Shown here in pieces: positions 1 through 7,724 of a stretch of 46,843 nucleotides of DNA (within the stretch, counting starts at the first letter, position 1; each line of letters starts with the position of its first letter). The stretch is from contig JANYCF010000126.1 in the NCBI GenBank assembly GCA_025360455.1, positions 1 through 46,843 on the forward strand, in the 5' to 3' direction. Position numbers and translations under genes: made by a program. A model generated the notes under the pieces. It had not been told where the DNA came from and made no database searches. It was given only the letters and a program-made list of their open reading frames with translations. Origin of the DNA: Opitutaceae bacterium (GTDB lineage Bacteria; Verrucomicrobiota; Verrucomicrobiia; Opitutales; Opitutaceae).

Positions 1-222
1 GATCTCACCAGCCACGGCCGGATCGCCCGCAGGGTTTGCTCCCAGGTCACCCAGAAAAAAATTTGGCGCGAGCGGTGATGATGAGAATGAAGAGGTAAAC
101 CGGGCGCTGAGCACGAGGTGCTGATGAAACCCGGTCCACGAGCGGCCTTCAATATGGTCGAAGCCGAGATCGTCTTTTGCGCGATGGAAGCATTGTTCGA
201 TATGCCAGTGACTGTGGCTAAG
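1..222 (-). pseudogene. IS701-like transposase, C-terminal remnant, frameshifted
   Basis: Read on the minus strand from about 222 downwards, the sequence encodes HSHWHIEQCFHRAKDDLG followed by FDHIEGRSWTGFHQHLVLSA. This is the conserved C-terminal region of DDE transposases of the IS701/IS4 type (the W-x-IE-x-x-F and EGRSW-x-G-x-H blocks, which include the catalytic Glu region). After LVLSA the natural continuation changes frame: VYLFILIITARAK sits in a second frame and FFWVTWEQTLRAIRPWLV in a third, so at least two indels are present. The upstream two thirds of the protein are missing. The reading ends where a MITE-like inverted repeat begins, and the remaining 3' end lies beyond the window edge. 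It is therefore a dead fragment. Assignment to the exact IS group is an inference from motif memory. Confidence 0.7.
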
Positions 223-344
223 ATCCTATCCGAATAACCCCTGTTTGCGTAGGTCAGTGCTTGCACGCGCCGCAACCCGCTTGGGCGCGACCAAGGTCGC
301 TGGCCTACGCCATCCCGGATCAGGGTTATTCGGATAGGCTCTTA
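219..344. mobile_element. 126-bp MITE-like element with nested hairpins
   Basis: The ends at 219-240 and 323-344 are inverted repeats of 22 bases with one mismatch, containing the perfect core CCTATCCGAATAACCC. Inside, GTAG at 249-252 and CTAC at 305-308 bound an inner unit. Its two halves each hold a small hairpin (GTGC-TT-GCAC, and GCGACC-AA-GGTCGC). No protein is encoded. The element directly abuts the transposase remnant, so it probably inserted there or formed at the junction. The inner GTAG-hairpin plan matches the other palindromic repeats in this window. Confidence 0.6.
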
Positions 345-425
345 AGCGGGAAGCGAAAGCGCGGTCTGCTGGCATGACCACGTTGTCGCTACGCTCCAAC
401 ACCACTACGCTCCAACCGAAACCAC
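345..425. other. Short gap between MITE-like element and dnaJ
   Basis: No gene, terminator or repeat could be recognised here. The transposase reading does not resume on this side of the MITE-like element, so either the insertion deleted sequence or the transposase was already truncated. Confidence 0.4.
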
Positions 426-1592
426 TCAAAAATACTTCCGGGCTTTTTCGAAGAAACTCTTGGAGACAGGTTCGTCGGCGTCACCGTTGGAACGGGCGAA
501 GTTTTCCAGGGCGGTGCGCTGTTCACTCGTGAGGGAGATCGGCACTTCCACCTGAACCCGAATAAGCTGATCGCCGTGAGCGCCGCCTCGCAGGTGCGGC
601 ATGCCGCGACCTTTGAGTCGGAACGTCGTGCCGGATTGCGTGCCGGCGGGAATTTTCAACGTCGCCTTGCCTTGCAGGGTCGGCACTTGAATCGTGCCGC
701 CGAGAGTCGCGAGCGTGAACTTGATGGGGATTTCCGTGAAAAGATCGTCGCCCTGCCGTTCGAAAATTTCGTGTTCCTTCACGTGAATGACAATGTAGAG
801 ATCGCCCGCGGTGCCGTTTTGCACCCCCGCCTCGCCATTGCCCGAGGAACGCAATTTTGAACCGGTATCAACCCCTGCCGGAATCCGGATATTAATCTTT
901 GCCGTCTCCTGCGTGCGGCATTCGCCTTTGCATTTCACGCAAAGTTTTTCAAATCGCGAACCCGAACCATGGCAAGTGGGACAAACTTGCCGGACATGAA
1001 AGAATCCGCGGGAAGTAGTGACCTGGCCTGCCCCACGGCAAGTCGGGCAAGTGCTGCTCTTGGAACCGGGCTCCGCCCCCGCGCCGTTGCAGTGTTGGCA
1101 CGAGCCAAGGCGACGGAACGTGATTTCTTTTTCGACGCCATGCGCGGCATCCTCGAGGGAAATTTCGAGATCATAACGCAGATCGGAACCGCGACCGGCA
1201 CCGCCACTGGAGCCGCCGCCATCGCTGAAAAAATCCTCGAAGCCGCCACCACCGCTACCCCCACCACCGCCACGTTGGCCGAACACTTCGCGGAAAATAT
1301 CGAAAGGATCGTGGAAGCCGCCGCCGCCGCCGGGGCCGCGCGCACCGGGGCCGCCTTGCTGAAACGCGGCGTGACCATAGCGATCATAAGCCGCGCGCTT
1401 ATCCGGATCCTTCAAGGCTTCGTAGGCTTCGGAGACTTTCTTGAAAGTTTCTTCCGCTTCCTTGTTACCGGGGTTTTTATCCGGGTGAAATTGCACGGCC
1501 TTCTTGCGATAGGCCTTCTTGAGCTCTTCCTCGGAGACACTCTTCTCCACCCCGAGCAATTCGTAGTAATCCTGTTTGGATGCGCTGGCCAT
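426..1592 (-). CDS. dnaJ: Chaperone protein DnaJ (Hsp40)
   Basis: This is the co-chaperone that stimulates DnaK ATPase and delivers unfolded substrates in the cytoplasm. All parts of a type I DnaJ are visible in 388 residues. The J domain spans residues 8-72 with HPD at 36-38. A very Gly-rich G/F region covers about 75-135. Four zinc motifs start at C165, C182, C204 and C218, followed by the two C-terminal substrate-binding domains. The first three motifs are canonical C-x-x-C-x-G-x-G. The fourth reads CVKCKGEC, with Cys replacing the last Gly; all zinc-binding Cys are kept. The ATG lies three bases after the grpE stop, so the two genes form one transcription unit. dnaK and hrcA are not in the window. 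Length and domain order are normal for the family. Confidence 0.97.
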   Translation of the reverse strand: MASASKQDYYELLGVEKSVSEEELKKAYRKKAVQFHPDKNPGNKEAEETFKKVSEAYEALKDPDKRAAYDRYGHAAFQQGGPGARGPGGGGGFHDPFDIFREVFGQRGGGGGSGGGGFEDFFSDGGGSSGGAGRGSDLRYDLEISLEDAAHGVEKEITFRRLGSCQHCNGAGAEPGSKSSTCPTCRGAGQVTTSRGFFHVRQVCPTCHGSGSRFEKLCVKCKGECRTQETAKINIRIPAGVDTGSKLRSSGNGEAGVQNGTAGDLYIVIHVKEHEIFERQGDDLFTEIPIKFTLATLGGTIQVPTLQGKATLKIPAGTQSGTTFRLKGRGMPHLRGGAHGDQLIRVQVEVPISLTSEQRTALENFARSNGDADEPVSKSFFEKARKYF

Positions 1593-1595
1593 GGG

Positions 1596-2177
1596 TTAGC
1601 TTTGTTCAGCTTGGGCGACGCCACTGGACACAATCACCGAAGCCGGACGGACCAGCCGGCCGTTGAGCGTATAACCCAACCGGACGACTTGCAGAACTTT
1701 TTCCTCGGGCACCGTGGCGCTGGCCTGGTGGGCGATGCTTTCGTGCAAATGATGATCAAAGGGCTGATCGACTGGATTCACTTCCTTGAGACCGTGCCGA
1801 GTGAGGATGCTCTTGAATTGCTCCAGCACGAGGCCGACGCCATCGACGACTGCTTTGATATCCGTCTGCTGCTTGGCTGCCACGGTGGCGAGGCCGAGAT
1901 TATCGATGATGGGAATAATATCTTCCACCACGCTGGCGGCGGCGTACTGCCGCAGCTCGTCTTTCTCCCGCAGCATGCGCTTGCGGTAATTTTCCAAATC
2001 CGCGACGGCGCGCAGATAACGCTCCTGACCGGAGGCGGCCTCTTTTTTCGCCGCAGCCAATTGCTCTTCCAAGCTGGGGGCAGCGGGAGTGGGCGCAGGA
2101 GCAGGCGTAGCGGCAGCCGGTTCAGGCGTAGCGGCTGAGTTGGTGTTACTGGAGTCGGTCTGAGTATTCTCGGTCAT
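1596..2177 (-). CDS. grpE: Nucleotide exchange factor GrpE
   Basis: GrpE releases ADP from DnaK and completes the DnaK-DnaJ cycle. The 193-residue protein has a Pro/Ala-rich disordered N-terminus (about 1-33), then a long helical dimerisation region containing RYLRAVADLENYRKRMLRE, the characteristic GrpE helix. The C-terminal beta domain ends with GYTLNGRLVRPASVIVSSG, the family signature. It lies between an AsmA-like gene (20-base gap upstream) and dnaJ (3-base gap downstream), so co-transcription is likely. No CIRCE-type inverted repeat was seen immediately upstream; if the operon is heat-regulated, the control site would lie before the AsmA-like gene. Confidence 0.96.
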   Translation of the reverse strand: MTENTQTDSSNTNSAATPEPAAATPAPAPTPAAPSLEEQLAAAKKEAASGQERYLRAVADLENYRKRMLREKDELRQYAAASVVEDIIPIIDNLGLATVAAKQQTDIKAVVDGVGLVLEQFKSILTRHGLKEVNPVDQPFDHHLHESIAHQASATVPEEKVLQVVRLGYTLNGRLVRPASVIVSSGVAQAEQS

Positions 2178-2197
2178 GCAAAGATGCGGACGCTACC

Positions 2198-2959
2198 TTA
2201 AGGTTTCTTCTTTTCAAGCGATTGAAAGAATTTCTTCACCGATTCTCCAGTTTTCTTTCCTGCTTGTTGTAAAGTATTTACCGCACCGCCCACCGAATCA
2301 GCGGTCACTCCCAATAAATTTCCGGTGGGCCCAAGCACGACTCCCAGGAAGGGATTGACCAATTTAGCGACACTATCCACGTCGTGCATATCACGTTCGA
2401 GCTGGAGGTCGTACTCTTTAATCACAGGTTTTTTGCCCGAATAATCCGCCATAACCAGCCGGTCAAATTTCATGACCAAGTGTCGGATGAGAAACTCTGT
2501 TTTCGCACCTGTCTTCTTGGATTGGGCAGGCTGAGCCTTCGCCTGGGTGAGGCCGTTACGAAAAGCGTCGGCATTCAACACTCCCGCCTGATTCCGAATC
2601 AGGGATAGCTTCGCGATATCGACGATCACTTCATCCGCCACCAAGCGGTGACTAAAAAGCGGGAGCAACTCAGCCTCCACCTTGAAGCGGCGCAGGGTGA
2701 TAAATTCGTGGGTCGGCCAACCGGCGGGATTTTCCACCACGGCGCCCTCGATATTTATTTTCCCACCGAATGGATTGATGGCTAATTGGTCGATCTTCAC
2801 CACGAATCCAGTGCGCGCCTGAATGGTCGAAACCAGAATGCCCGGCAACAACACGATCCACGCGGCCGCGAAGATAACGCCGAGGACGGCGAGCATCAGC
2901 AGACTGCGAATCAGGCAACCGCCACGTGCGGAAGATGGAATGCGGTCGTTCATGATCAA
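2198..2959 (-). CDS. AsmA-like single-pass envelope protein, function unknown
   Basis: The 253-residue product has an N-terminal transmembrane segment (about 17-42, RSLLMLAVLGVIFAAAWIVL). A periplasmic region follows, starting with IDQLAINPFGGKINIEGAVV and a pattern of alternating hydrophobic strands (RRFKVEAELLPLFSHRLVAD). This resembles the N-terminus of AsmA/DUF748 proteins, which are inner-membrane-anchored and have been linked to lipid transport to the outer membrane. It is much shorter than full AsmA proteins. The C-terminal part (about 205-253) is Gly/Lys-rich and low in complexity. It sits 20 bases upstream of grpE in the same direction, but no functional link to chaperones is evident. 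Family assignment is by pattern only. Confidence 0.6.
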   Translation of the reverse strand: MIMNDRIPSSARGGCLIRSLLMLAVLGVIFAAAWIVLLPGILVSTIQARTGFVVKIDQLAINPFGGKINIEGAVVENPAGWPTHEFITLRRFKVEAELLPLFSHRLVADEVIVDIAKLSLIRNQAGVLNADAFRNGLTQAKAQPAQSKKTGAKTEFLIRHLVMKFDRLVMADYSGKKPVIKEYDLQLERDMHDVDSVAKLVNPFLGVVLGPTGNLLGVTADSVGGAVNTLQQAGKKTGESVKKFFQSLEKKKP

Positions 2960-2976
2960 TCTACTTTCCGGTTCAT

Positions 2977-3032
2977 GTAGCCACGAGCGCCAGCGAGTGG
3001 TTTTCCTTCTGCTCGCTGGCGCTCGCAGCTAC
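2977..3032. repeat. Inverted GTAG-hairpin pair (BIME-like)
   Basis: GTAG at 2977-2980 is followed by CCACGAGCGCCAGCGAG, and the inverted partner CTCGCTGGCGCTCGCAG ends in CTAC at 3029-3032. The arms are imperfect inverted copies about 14 bases apart, and each can also fold on itself. It lies just upstream of the AsmA-like start codon. Confidence 0.65.
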
Positions 3033-3055
3033 CCCATCCAAGCCGACCTGCCTCG

Positions 3056-3078
3056 CGGGGTGAGGGCACCCCGCCCAC
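3056..3078 (-). repeat. Solo REP copy of the RAYT-associated family
   Basis: A perfect stem CGGGGTG / CACCCCG with loop AGGG is followed by CCCAC, so on the minus strand it begins GTGGG. It matches, base for base, the REP at 8139-8161 downstream of the RAYT gene, and differs by one base from the inverted copy at 7693-7715. Here no transposase is adjacent. Confidence 0.75.
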
Positions 3079-3123
3079 AAAATTACTCAGCACAAATAGC
3101 CGCATAGAATTAAAACTCACGGA

Positions 3124-4080
3124 TTAGTTGGCGGAAAACCCATCAGTTACGAGCACGACGGAATCAGCCGAAGCGGTGAACGAAAATTCGCCCGCGTAAG
3201 GCAGCACAACGTTGGCGCCGCGTGCGATCACGGTGCCGTCGGCCGCAGTCAACTGGCCCTCGACCACCGAGAAAATGCGGGCTTGCTCACCGGCTTTGAA
3301 AGCCAACTTGCCGCCACGGACCAACCGGTGCCGTGTGATGCGGAATTCCCGGCACTCGGCGAGCACCGCCATCGCTTCCGCCGTGCGCACGAGCTGCGGG
3401 GTGACTGCGGTGTTGGCCTCCAGCGAAGCGAGCGATTGCTCGATGTGGAGCGTACGCGGTTTGCCATCGAGACCGACGCGGCCCCAGTCGTAGACACGGT
3501 AAGTGGTGTCGGAGTTTTGCTGGATTTCGAGAATGAGATTACCCGCATCGATGGCATGCATGACGCCGCTGTGAATGAGCAGCGAATCTCCGGCCGTCGT
3601 GGGCAGGCGATACACGAGCGATTCCGCCGTGCCATCCTGCAACGCCGCCCGAAACCCCGCGCTATCGACGCCCGGCTTAAGACCGGCGAGCACTGCGGCA
3701 CCCGGTTCCGCTTGGGCCACGTACCAATTTTCCGTTTTGGGTTCACCGCCGAGTCCAGGGGCGATTGTTGCCGGGGGATGCACCTGCAAACTCAGCCGAT
3801 CGCTGCAATCCAGCCATTTGACTAAAATCGGAAAAGGCCGGTTCGCCGGCCACTTCGGCCCCATGATTTCTGCGGCATGGGTCGCGATCAGTTGTCGCAA
3901 GGTTTTACCGGCCCGCTCACCTCCGTCCACGACGGACTGAGCCTCCGGGCGATCGACGATCTCCCAGCTTTCGCCGATCGGACCGCCCGCTGGCAACGAG
4001 CGACCGAGATGCTTGGCCAAACCACGGCCACCCCACACCCGCTCTTGATAGAGCGGCGCAAATTGAAGATAGTTATTCAT
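3124..4080 (-). CDS. manA: Mannose-6-phosphate isomerase, class I (short form)
   Basis: The zinc enzyme interconverts mannose-6-phosphate and fructose-6-phosphate, feeding GDP-mannose for surface glycans. Metal and active-site signatures are present: LQVHPP (Gln/His ligands), EPKTENWY (Glu ligand region), GVMHAIDAG (His ligand) and NSDTTYRVYDWGR, the conserved substrate loop. At 318 residues it matches the short bacterial ManA type rather than the roughly 400-residue enterobacterial one. The start MNNYLQFAPLYQERVWGG fits the family N-terminus (the W-GG motif). It diverges from ftsK with a 92-base gap. There is no sugar nucleotide gene next to it. Confidence 0.92.
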   Translation of the reverse strand: MNNYLQFAPLYQERVWGGRGLAKHLGRSLPAGGPIGESWEIVDRPEAQSVVDGGERAGKTLRQLIATHAAEIMGPKWPANRPFPILVKWLDCSDRLSLQVHPPATIAPGLGGEPKTENWYVAQAEPGAAVLAGLKPGVDSAGFRAALQDGTAESLVYRLPTTAGDSLLIHSGVMHAIDAGNLILEIQQNSDTTYRVYDWGRVGLDGKPRTLHIEQSLASLEANTAVTPQLVRTAEAMAVLAECREFRITRHRLVRGGKLAFKAGEQARIFSVVEGQLTAADGTVIARGANVVLPYAGEFSFTASADSVVLVTDGFSAN

Positions 4081-4172
4081 GAGAGAAACATTTGATTAGG
4101 GTATATTGCGGTTCGGGGAATTTACATTGACCCCTCTGCCGATAAACTTGCTATTCAAGGAACCCAACTGAA

Positions 4173-6650
4173 ATGCCCAAAGCGGAGAATTCAAACTCAA
4201 AGGACGGTAATCCATCGTTCGAAAAACCGCGTTATCGCCGCCATTGGCTCGCGGCTGTCCTGTGGTTGGGTGGCGCCCTGTTATTAACGGTCGCCCTCGC
4301 CGATTTCATCCCGCAACAGAGCTACCAAAACACCACTTCCCCCGTGCCGAACGCCGTGGGGAAACTGGGTTCGGAATTTTGCTGGTGGTCCTACCATTTA
4401 ATCGGTGGGGCAACTTGGCTGGTCCCGATATTTTTGTACTGGATGACCTATATTAATCTCCGCACGGCCCGTCGGCTCGCCGCCATGCGCCTGCTCGCGA
4501 TGGGCTGCTGTATCGCCGCGCTGTCCACGCTGTTGTCGATGCAGACGACGATCTGCACCGATACTTCCGTCTACACAGACGGCCCCGGCGGTGCTCTCGG
4601 CAAATTGCTCTACGATGGGGTCTTGAATGATATCCTCGGCCTCTTCGGCACGGGACTCATCATGGTGACGATCTACTCCGTCGGCATGGTGTTTATCTTC
4701 ACCCACGATATCGGGATAGAATTCGGCAAACTCGTCCAAAGCTTCCACGACTGGCGCAAGCGCCGTGCCGACGAAAAATTTGCCATCACCGAGGATCGTC
4801 GCAAACAAATCGACAAAGCCGAAAAGGACAAAGTCGCCGCCGCCGCTCTTGCGGCCAAAACGGCGGCCGCCGCTCAAGCCGCCGCCGTGTTCAAGAAACC
4901 CACCGTGGTCGAGACCGCCACTGCGCCCGCAGCCGCCAGCCCACCGCCGAAAGCCGCAACGGCTACGCCCACGCCATCGCACATACCTCCTAAACCTACC
5001 ACCAGGCCGCCTTCGGAACCACCGGTCAGCAAGACCGCTCTTGACCCCAAACTACTGGCCGTCGCCGCGGGAAAGTTGGAACTCAATATCGTCAAGCCCG
5101 AGGAAACCAAAAAAGCCAAGGTCGTCCTTCCGCAGAGCGACGATAAAACCTACGAGTTTCCTCCGCTGAAGTTGATGAAGGAACAGGCGAAAATTTCCGC
5201 CGCCGACAGCGAAGAAGAACACCGCGGCAACGCCGAGAATCTCCTCCGCATCCTCAGCGAATTCGGCGTCGAGGTGAGCTTGGGCGAAATCCATGTCGGA
5301 CCGGTCATCACCCGCTACGAAGTGGTCCCTGCCCCCGGCGTACGCGTGGAGAAAATTTCCGGCTTGGACAAGAACATCGCCCTCGGCATGCGCGCGCAAT
5401 CCGTCCGCATCCTCGCCCCGATTCCCGGCAAGGCCGCCGTCGGCGTAGAAGTGCCGAATCAAATCCCCACCCCCGTCGGTATGCGTGAGATTCTTGAGAG
5501 CGAAGACTGGGCCAACGCCAAGGCCGAGCTCCCCATCGCGCTTGGCAAGGATGTTTCCGGCAAGCCCCTCGTTTCCGATCTCACCAAGATGCCCCACTTG
5601 CTCATCGCCGGCGCGACCGGTTCGGGCAAATCCGTCTGCATTAACTCGATCGTCGCCTCCATTCTTTATTCGAAGAGCCCCAAGGATGTCCGTCTGATCA
5701 TGGTCGACCCGAAGGTGGTGGAATTGAAAATCTTCAATTCCCTTCCGCACATGCTCATCCCGGTCGTCACCGAGGCCAAGAAAGTCCCGGGCGCGCTGAA
5801 ATGGCTGCTCAGCGAGATGGAGCAACGCTACCAGATTTTCGCCAAGGAAAATGTTCGTAACATCACCGGCTTCAATAACCGCAAGAAAGAGAAACCCGAG
5901 CCACCACCACCGGAATTCCAAGCTGAACTCGGCGGCCTCGAACCCGACATCGAAATCCCGGAGCGTTTGCCCTATATCGTGGCCATTATCGACGAACTCG
6001 CCGATCTCATGATGGTCGCACCCGCCGAAATTGAGACTAGTATCGCCCGCCTCGCCCAACTCGCCCGCGCCGCCGGCATCCACCTCATCATCGCAACCCA
6101 GCGCCCCTCGGTGAACGTCATCACCGGCGTCATCAAAGCCAATCTCCCCGCCCGTATCGCCTTCCAAGTCGCCTCCCAAATCGATTCCCGCACCATTCTC
6201 GACGGTAAAGGCGCCGAAACCCTCATCGGCCGCGGTGATATGCTTTTCACCCCGCCCGGCACATCCCGACTCGTTCGCGCCCAGGGCGCCTTCGTCGCCG
6301 ACGAAGAAATTCAAGCCATCGTCGATTTCCTCAAGCGCAACGGCCCACCCCAGTACGCCGTCGCCGTCCAGCAACATATTGATCGCGCCGCCCGCGAAGA
6401 TGACGAAGAAGGTGAGGGAGGCGGCGAGGACGGTGATTTGGGTGACGACGAAGCTTTGTTCCGCCAAGCACTGGACGTCTTGCGGTCCACCAAGCGCGCC
6501 TCCACTTCGATGATCCAGCGCCGGCTCCGCATCGGCTACAACCGCGCCGCCCGCATCATGGATGTGATGGAAGACAAAGGCATCATCGGCCCGGAAAATG
6601 GCTCCAGCCCCCGCGAAATCCTCGTCGATCTTGAAACCTACCGCCCCTAG
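4173..6650 (+). CDS. ftsK: DNA translocase FtsK
   Basis: FtsK is a division-site motor that pumps the chromosome termini through the septum. The 825-residue protein has an N-terminal membrane domain with about four helices (WLAAVLWLGGALLLTVALAD, then helices near 80, 110 and 155). A basic, Ala/Pro-rich linker covers about 195-330. The motor domain carries Walker A GATGSGKS at 480-487 and Walker B YIVAIIDELADLM with the DE pair at 607-608. The C-terminal winged-helix gamma domain (about 760-825, TSMIQRRLRIGYNRAARIMD) reads KOPS sites. The linker is short, as in SpoIIIE-like members. The ATG is preceded by AAGGAA at a suitable distance. No partner gene is adjacent upstream; rodZ-like follows after 289 bases of repeats. 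Confidence 0.97.
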   Translation: MPKAENSNSKDGNPSFEKPRYRRHWLAAVLWLGGALLLTVALADFIPQQSYQNTTSPVPNAVGKLGSEFCWWSYHLIGGATWLVPIFLYWMTYINLRTARRLAAMRLLAMGCCIAALSTLLSMQTTICTDTSVYTDGPGGALGKLLYDGVLNDILGLFGTGLIMVTIYSVGMVFIFTHDIGIEFGKLVQSFHDWRKRRADEKFAITEDRRKQIDKAEKDKVAAAALAAKTAAAAQAAAVFKKPTVVETATAPAAASPPPKAATATPTPSHIPPKPTTRPPSEPPVSKTALDPKLLAVAAGKLELNIVKPEETKKAKVVLPQSDDKTYEFPPLKLMKEQAKISAADSEEEHRGNAENLLRILSEFGVEVSLGEIHVGPVITRYEVVPAPGVRVEKISGLDKNIALGMRAQSVRILAPIPGKAAVGVEVPNQIPTPVGMREILESEDWANAKAELPIALGKDVSGKPLVSDLTKMPHLLIAGATGSGKSVCINSIVASILYSKSPKDVRLIMVDPKVVELKIFNSLPHMLIPVVTEAKKVPGALKWLLSEMEQRYQIFAKENVRNITGFNNRKKEKPEPPPPEFQAELGGLEPDIEIPERLPYIVAIIDELADLMMVAPAEIETSIARLAQLARAAGIHLIIATQRPSVNVITGVIKANLPARIAFQVASQIDSRTILDGKGAETLIGRGDMLFTPPGTSRLVRAQGAFVADEEIQAIVDFLKRNGPPQYAVAVQQHIDRAAREDDEEGEGGGEDGDLGDDEALFRQALDVLRSTKRASTSMIQRRLRIGYNRAARIMDVMEDKGIIGPENGSSPREILVDLETYRP

Positions 6651-6671
6651 GTAAACAGTCAGTCGCCTTGA

Positions 6672-6697
6672 GGTGGAACCCGGCCTCCGGACGGGTT
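6672..6697 (+). repeat. GTGG-type palindromic repeat, family 2 (solo)
   Basis: GGTGGAACCCGGCCTC is followed by CGGACGGGTT; the ends AACCCG and CGGGTT pair. The same unit recurs exactly at 16087-16112, and inverted with one mismatch at 16135-16160. Confidence 0.75.
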
Positions 6698-6713
6698 AGC
6701 CCCATGCCCTACG

Positions 6714-6791
6714 GTAGGAGGGGCTTTACGCCCCGATATTAAACGAGCGAGAAACTACGGTATGCGAATCGGGGCATAAAGCCCCTCCTAC
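6714..6791. repeat. Inverted GTAG-hairpin pair, family 3
   Basis: The left arm (6714-6737) reads GTAGGAGGGGCTTTACGCCC and the right arm (6768-6791) is its near-perfect inverted copy ending CCTCCTAC. Each arm contains its own GGGGC / GCCCC hairpin. It occupies most of the ftsK to rodZ-like gap. Confidence 0.8.
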
Positions 6792-6939
6792 AGTCGATTT
6801 CTTTCCGTCACGGGCACATCACATTTTCCGGTCGCAACTGCAACAATCCGGCCGAGCTTGAATACGACGGGGATCATTTTCGTATCTTTCTCATGTTTCG
6901 TGGTGACTTCTCAATCCTGACTCCCTAACTGATTCCCAC

Positions 6940-7668
6940 ATGCAGACCATTGGAGAACGACTGGAAGAAGCGCGCAAACGCAAAGGCATTTCCGTCCGCG
7001 AGGCCGCGGAAGCCACCAAAATTCGCAGTGACTACCTGCAGAAATTCGAGGCCAACGCCTTTGATCTCGATCTGCCCTCGCTTTATATTCGCGGATTCGT
7101 GCGCAACTACGCCCGCTTTCTCGAGCTCGACCAAGAGCGTTTCATTGCCGAATACGATTCCGTGGCCGTCACCGAAGGCCGCACCCCACGCCGCACCGAT
7201 TCGCGCGAGAATTACGGCCGCGTAGAATTCACGGAGAACAGCGAAGCCGGTGCCGGCAAACGCGGCGGAGTCGATCAAGCGATGCTGTTTAAATACGCTC
7301 TCTACGGCGGCGGGGCCCTCGCCGTGCTCGCCGTGATTGCGCTGATCATTAATTTCTTCTCCTCCAGCACACCGAGCAAACCTGCTCCTGCGGCACCGAC
7401 TGCGCAGACCGCCATTGTCCAACCGGCAGCAGACAGCGCACAAACCCTCACTCTCACGGCAGTTGAAAACACCAACATTAAAGTCGTTCAAGATTCCGAT
7501 AAACACGTCATCTTCGCGGGTGTTTTGGCGAAAGGCGAACTGCGCTCCTTCCGGAAGACCGGCAAAATTCTCATCACCACGGAAAAAGGCAGCAATCTCC
7601 GCATGGAAGTAAATGGCCGCAATTACCCCGTCCCCCTCGACGGCTACGGTCGCTTCGCCTTGGATTAA
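6940..7668 (+). CDS. rodZ: RodZ-like cytoskeletal membrane protein (HTH + DUF4115)
   Basis: RodZ links MreB filaments to the cell-wall elongation machinery. The 242-residue protein shows the typical order. A Xre-type HTH_25 domain covers residues 1-70 (MQTIGERLEEARKRKGISVR, then ATKIRSDYLQKFE). A disordered charged stretch follows, then one transmembrane helix at about 118-140 (LYGGGALAVLAVIALIINFF), a Pro/Ala linker and a C-terminal beta domain from about 165 (DUF4115 type, ending NYPVPLDGYGRFALD). It may be the last functional gene after ftsK on this strand. Members of this family without nearby mre genes are common, so the RodZ role is inferred from architecture. Confidence 0.85.
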   Translation: MQTIGERLEEARKRKGISVREAAEATKIRSDYLQKFEANAFDLDLPSLYIRGFVRNYARFLELDQERFIAEYDSVAVTEGRTPRRTDSRENYGRVEFTENSEAGAGKRGGVDQAMLFKYALYGGGALAVLAVIALIINFFSSSTPSKPAPAAPTAQTAIVQPAADSAQTLTLTAVENTNIKVVQDSDKHVIFAGVLAKGELRSFRKTGKILITTEKGSNLRMEVNGRNYPVPLDGYGRFALD

Positions 7669-7692
7669 GCATGAGCTGGTGGGTGTTTTCAT

Positions 7693-7715
7693 GTGGGCGG
7701 GGTGCCCCCACCCCG
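7693..7715 (-). repeat. REP copy upstream of RAYT (left flank)
   Basis: The unit is GTGGGCGGGGTG followed by CCCCCACCCCG, with stem CGGGGTG / CACCCCG and loop CCCC. It is the inverse of the copies at 3056 and 8139 (one base different) and ends about 10 bases before the RAYT start codon. Confidence 0.75.
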
Positions 7716-7724
7716 CAGCTCACC

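Noticed and set aside
226-429. A 67-codon minus-strand frame across the MITE-like element.
   Set aside because: It runs through the inverted repeat and shows no transposase motif.
969-2138. A 389-codon plus-strand open frame opposite dnaJ and grpE.
   Set aside because: It is low in complexity, has no family pattern, and is fully antisense to two certain genes.
4127-4157. Possible sigma-70 promoter of ftsK starting with TTGACC.
   Set aside because: No good -10 box at 16-18 bases; spacing to the nearest candidate is 19 or more.
5052-6467. A 471-codon minus-strand open frame opposite ftsK.
   Set aside because: The composition (Gly/Asp-rich, no motif) is what a GC-rich antisense frame gives; FtsK is certain on the other strand.
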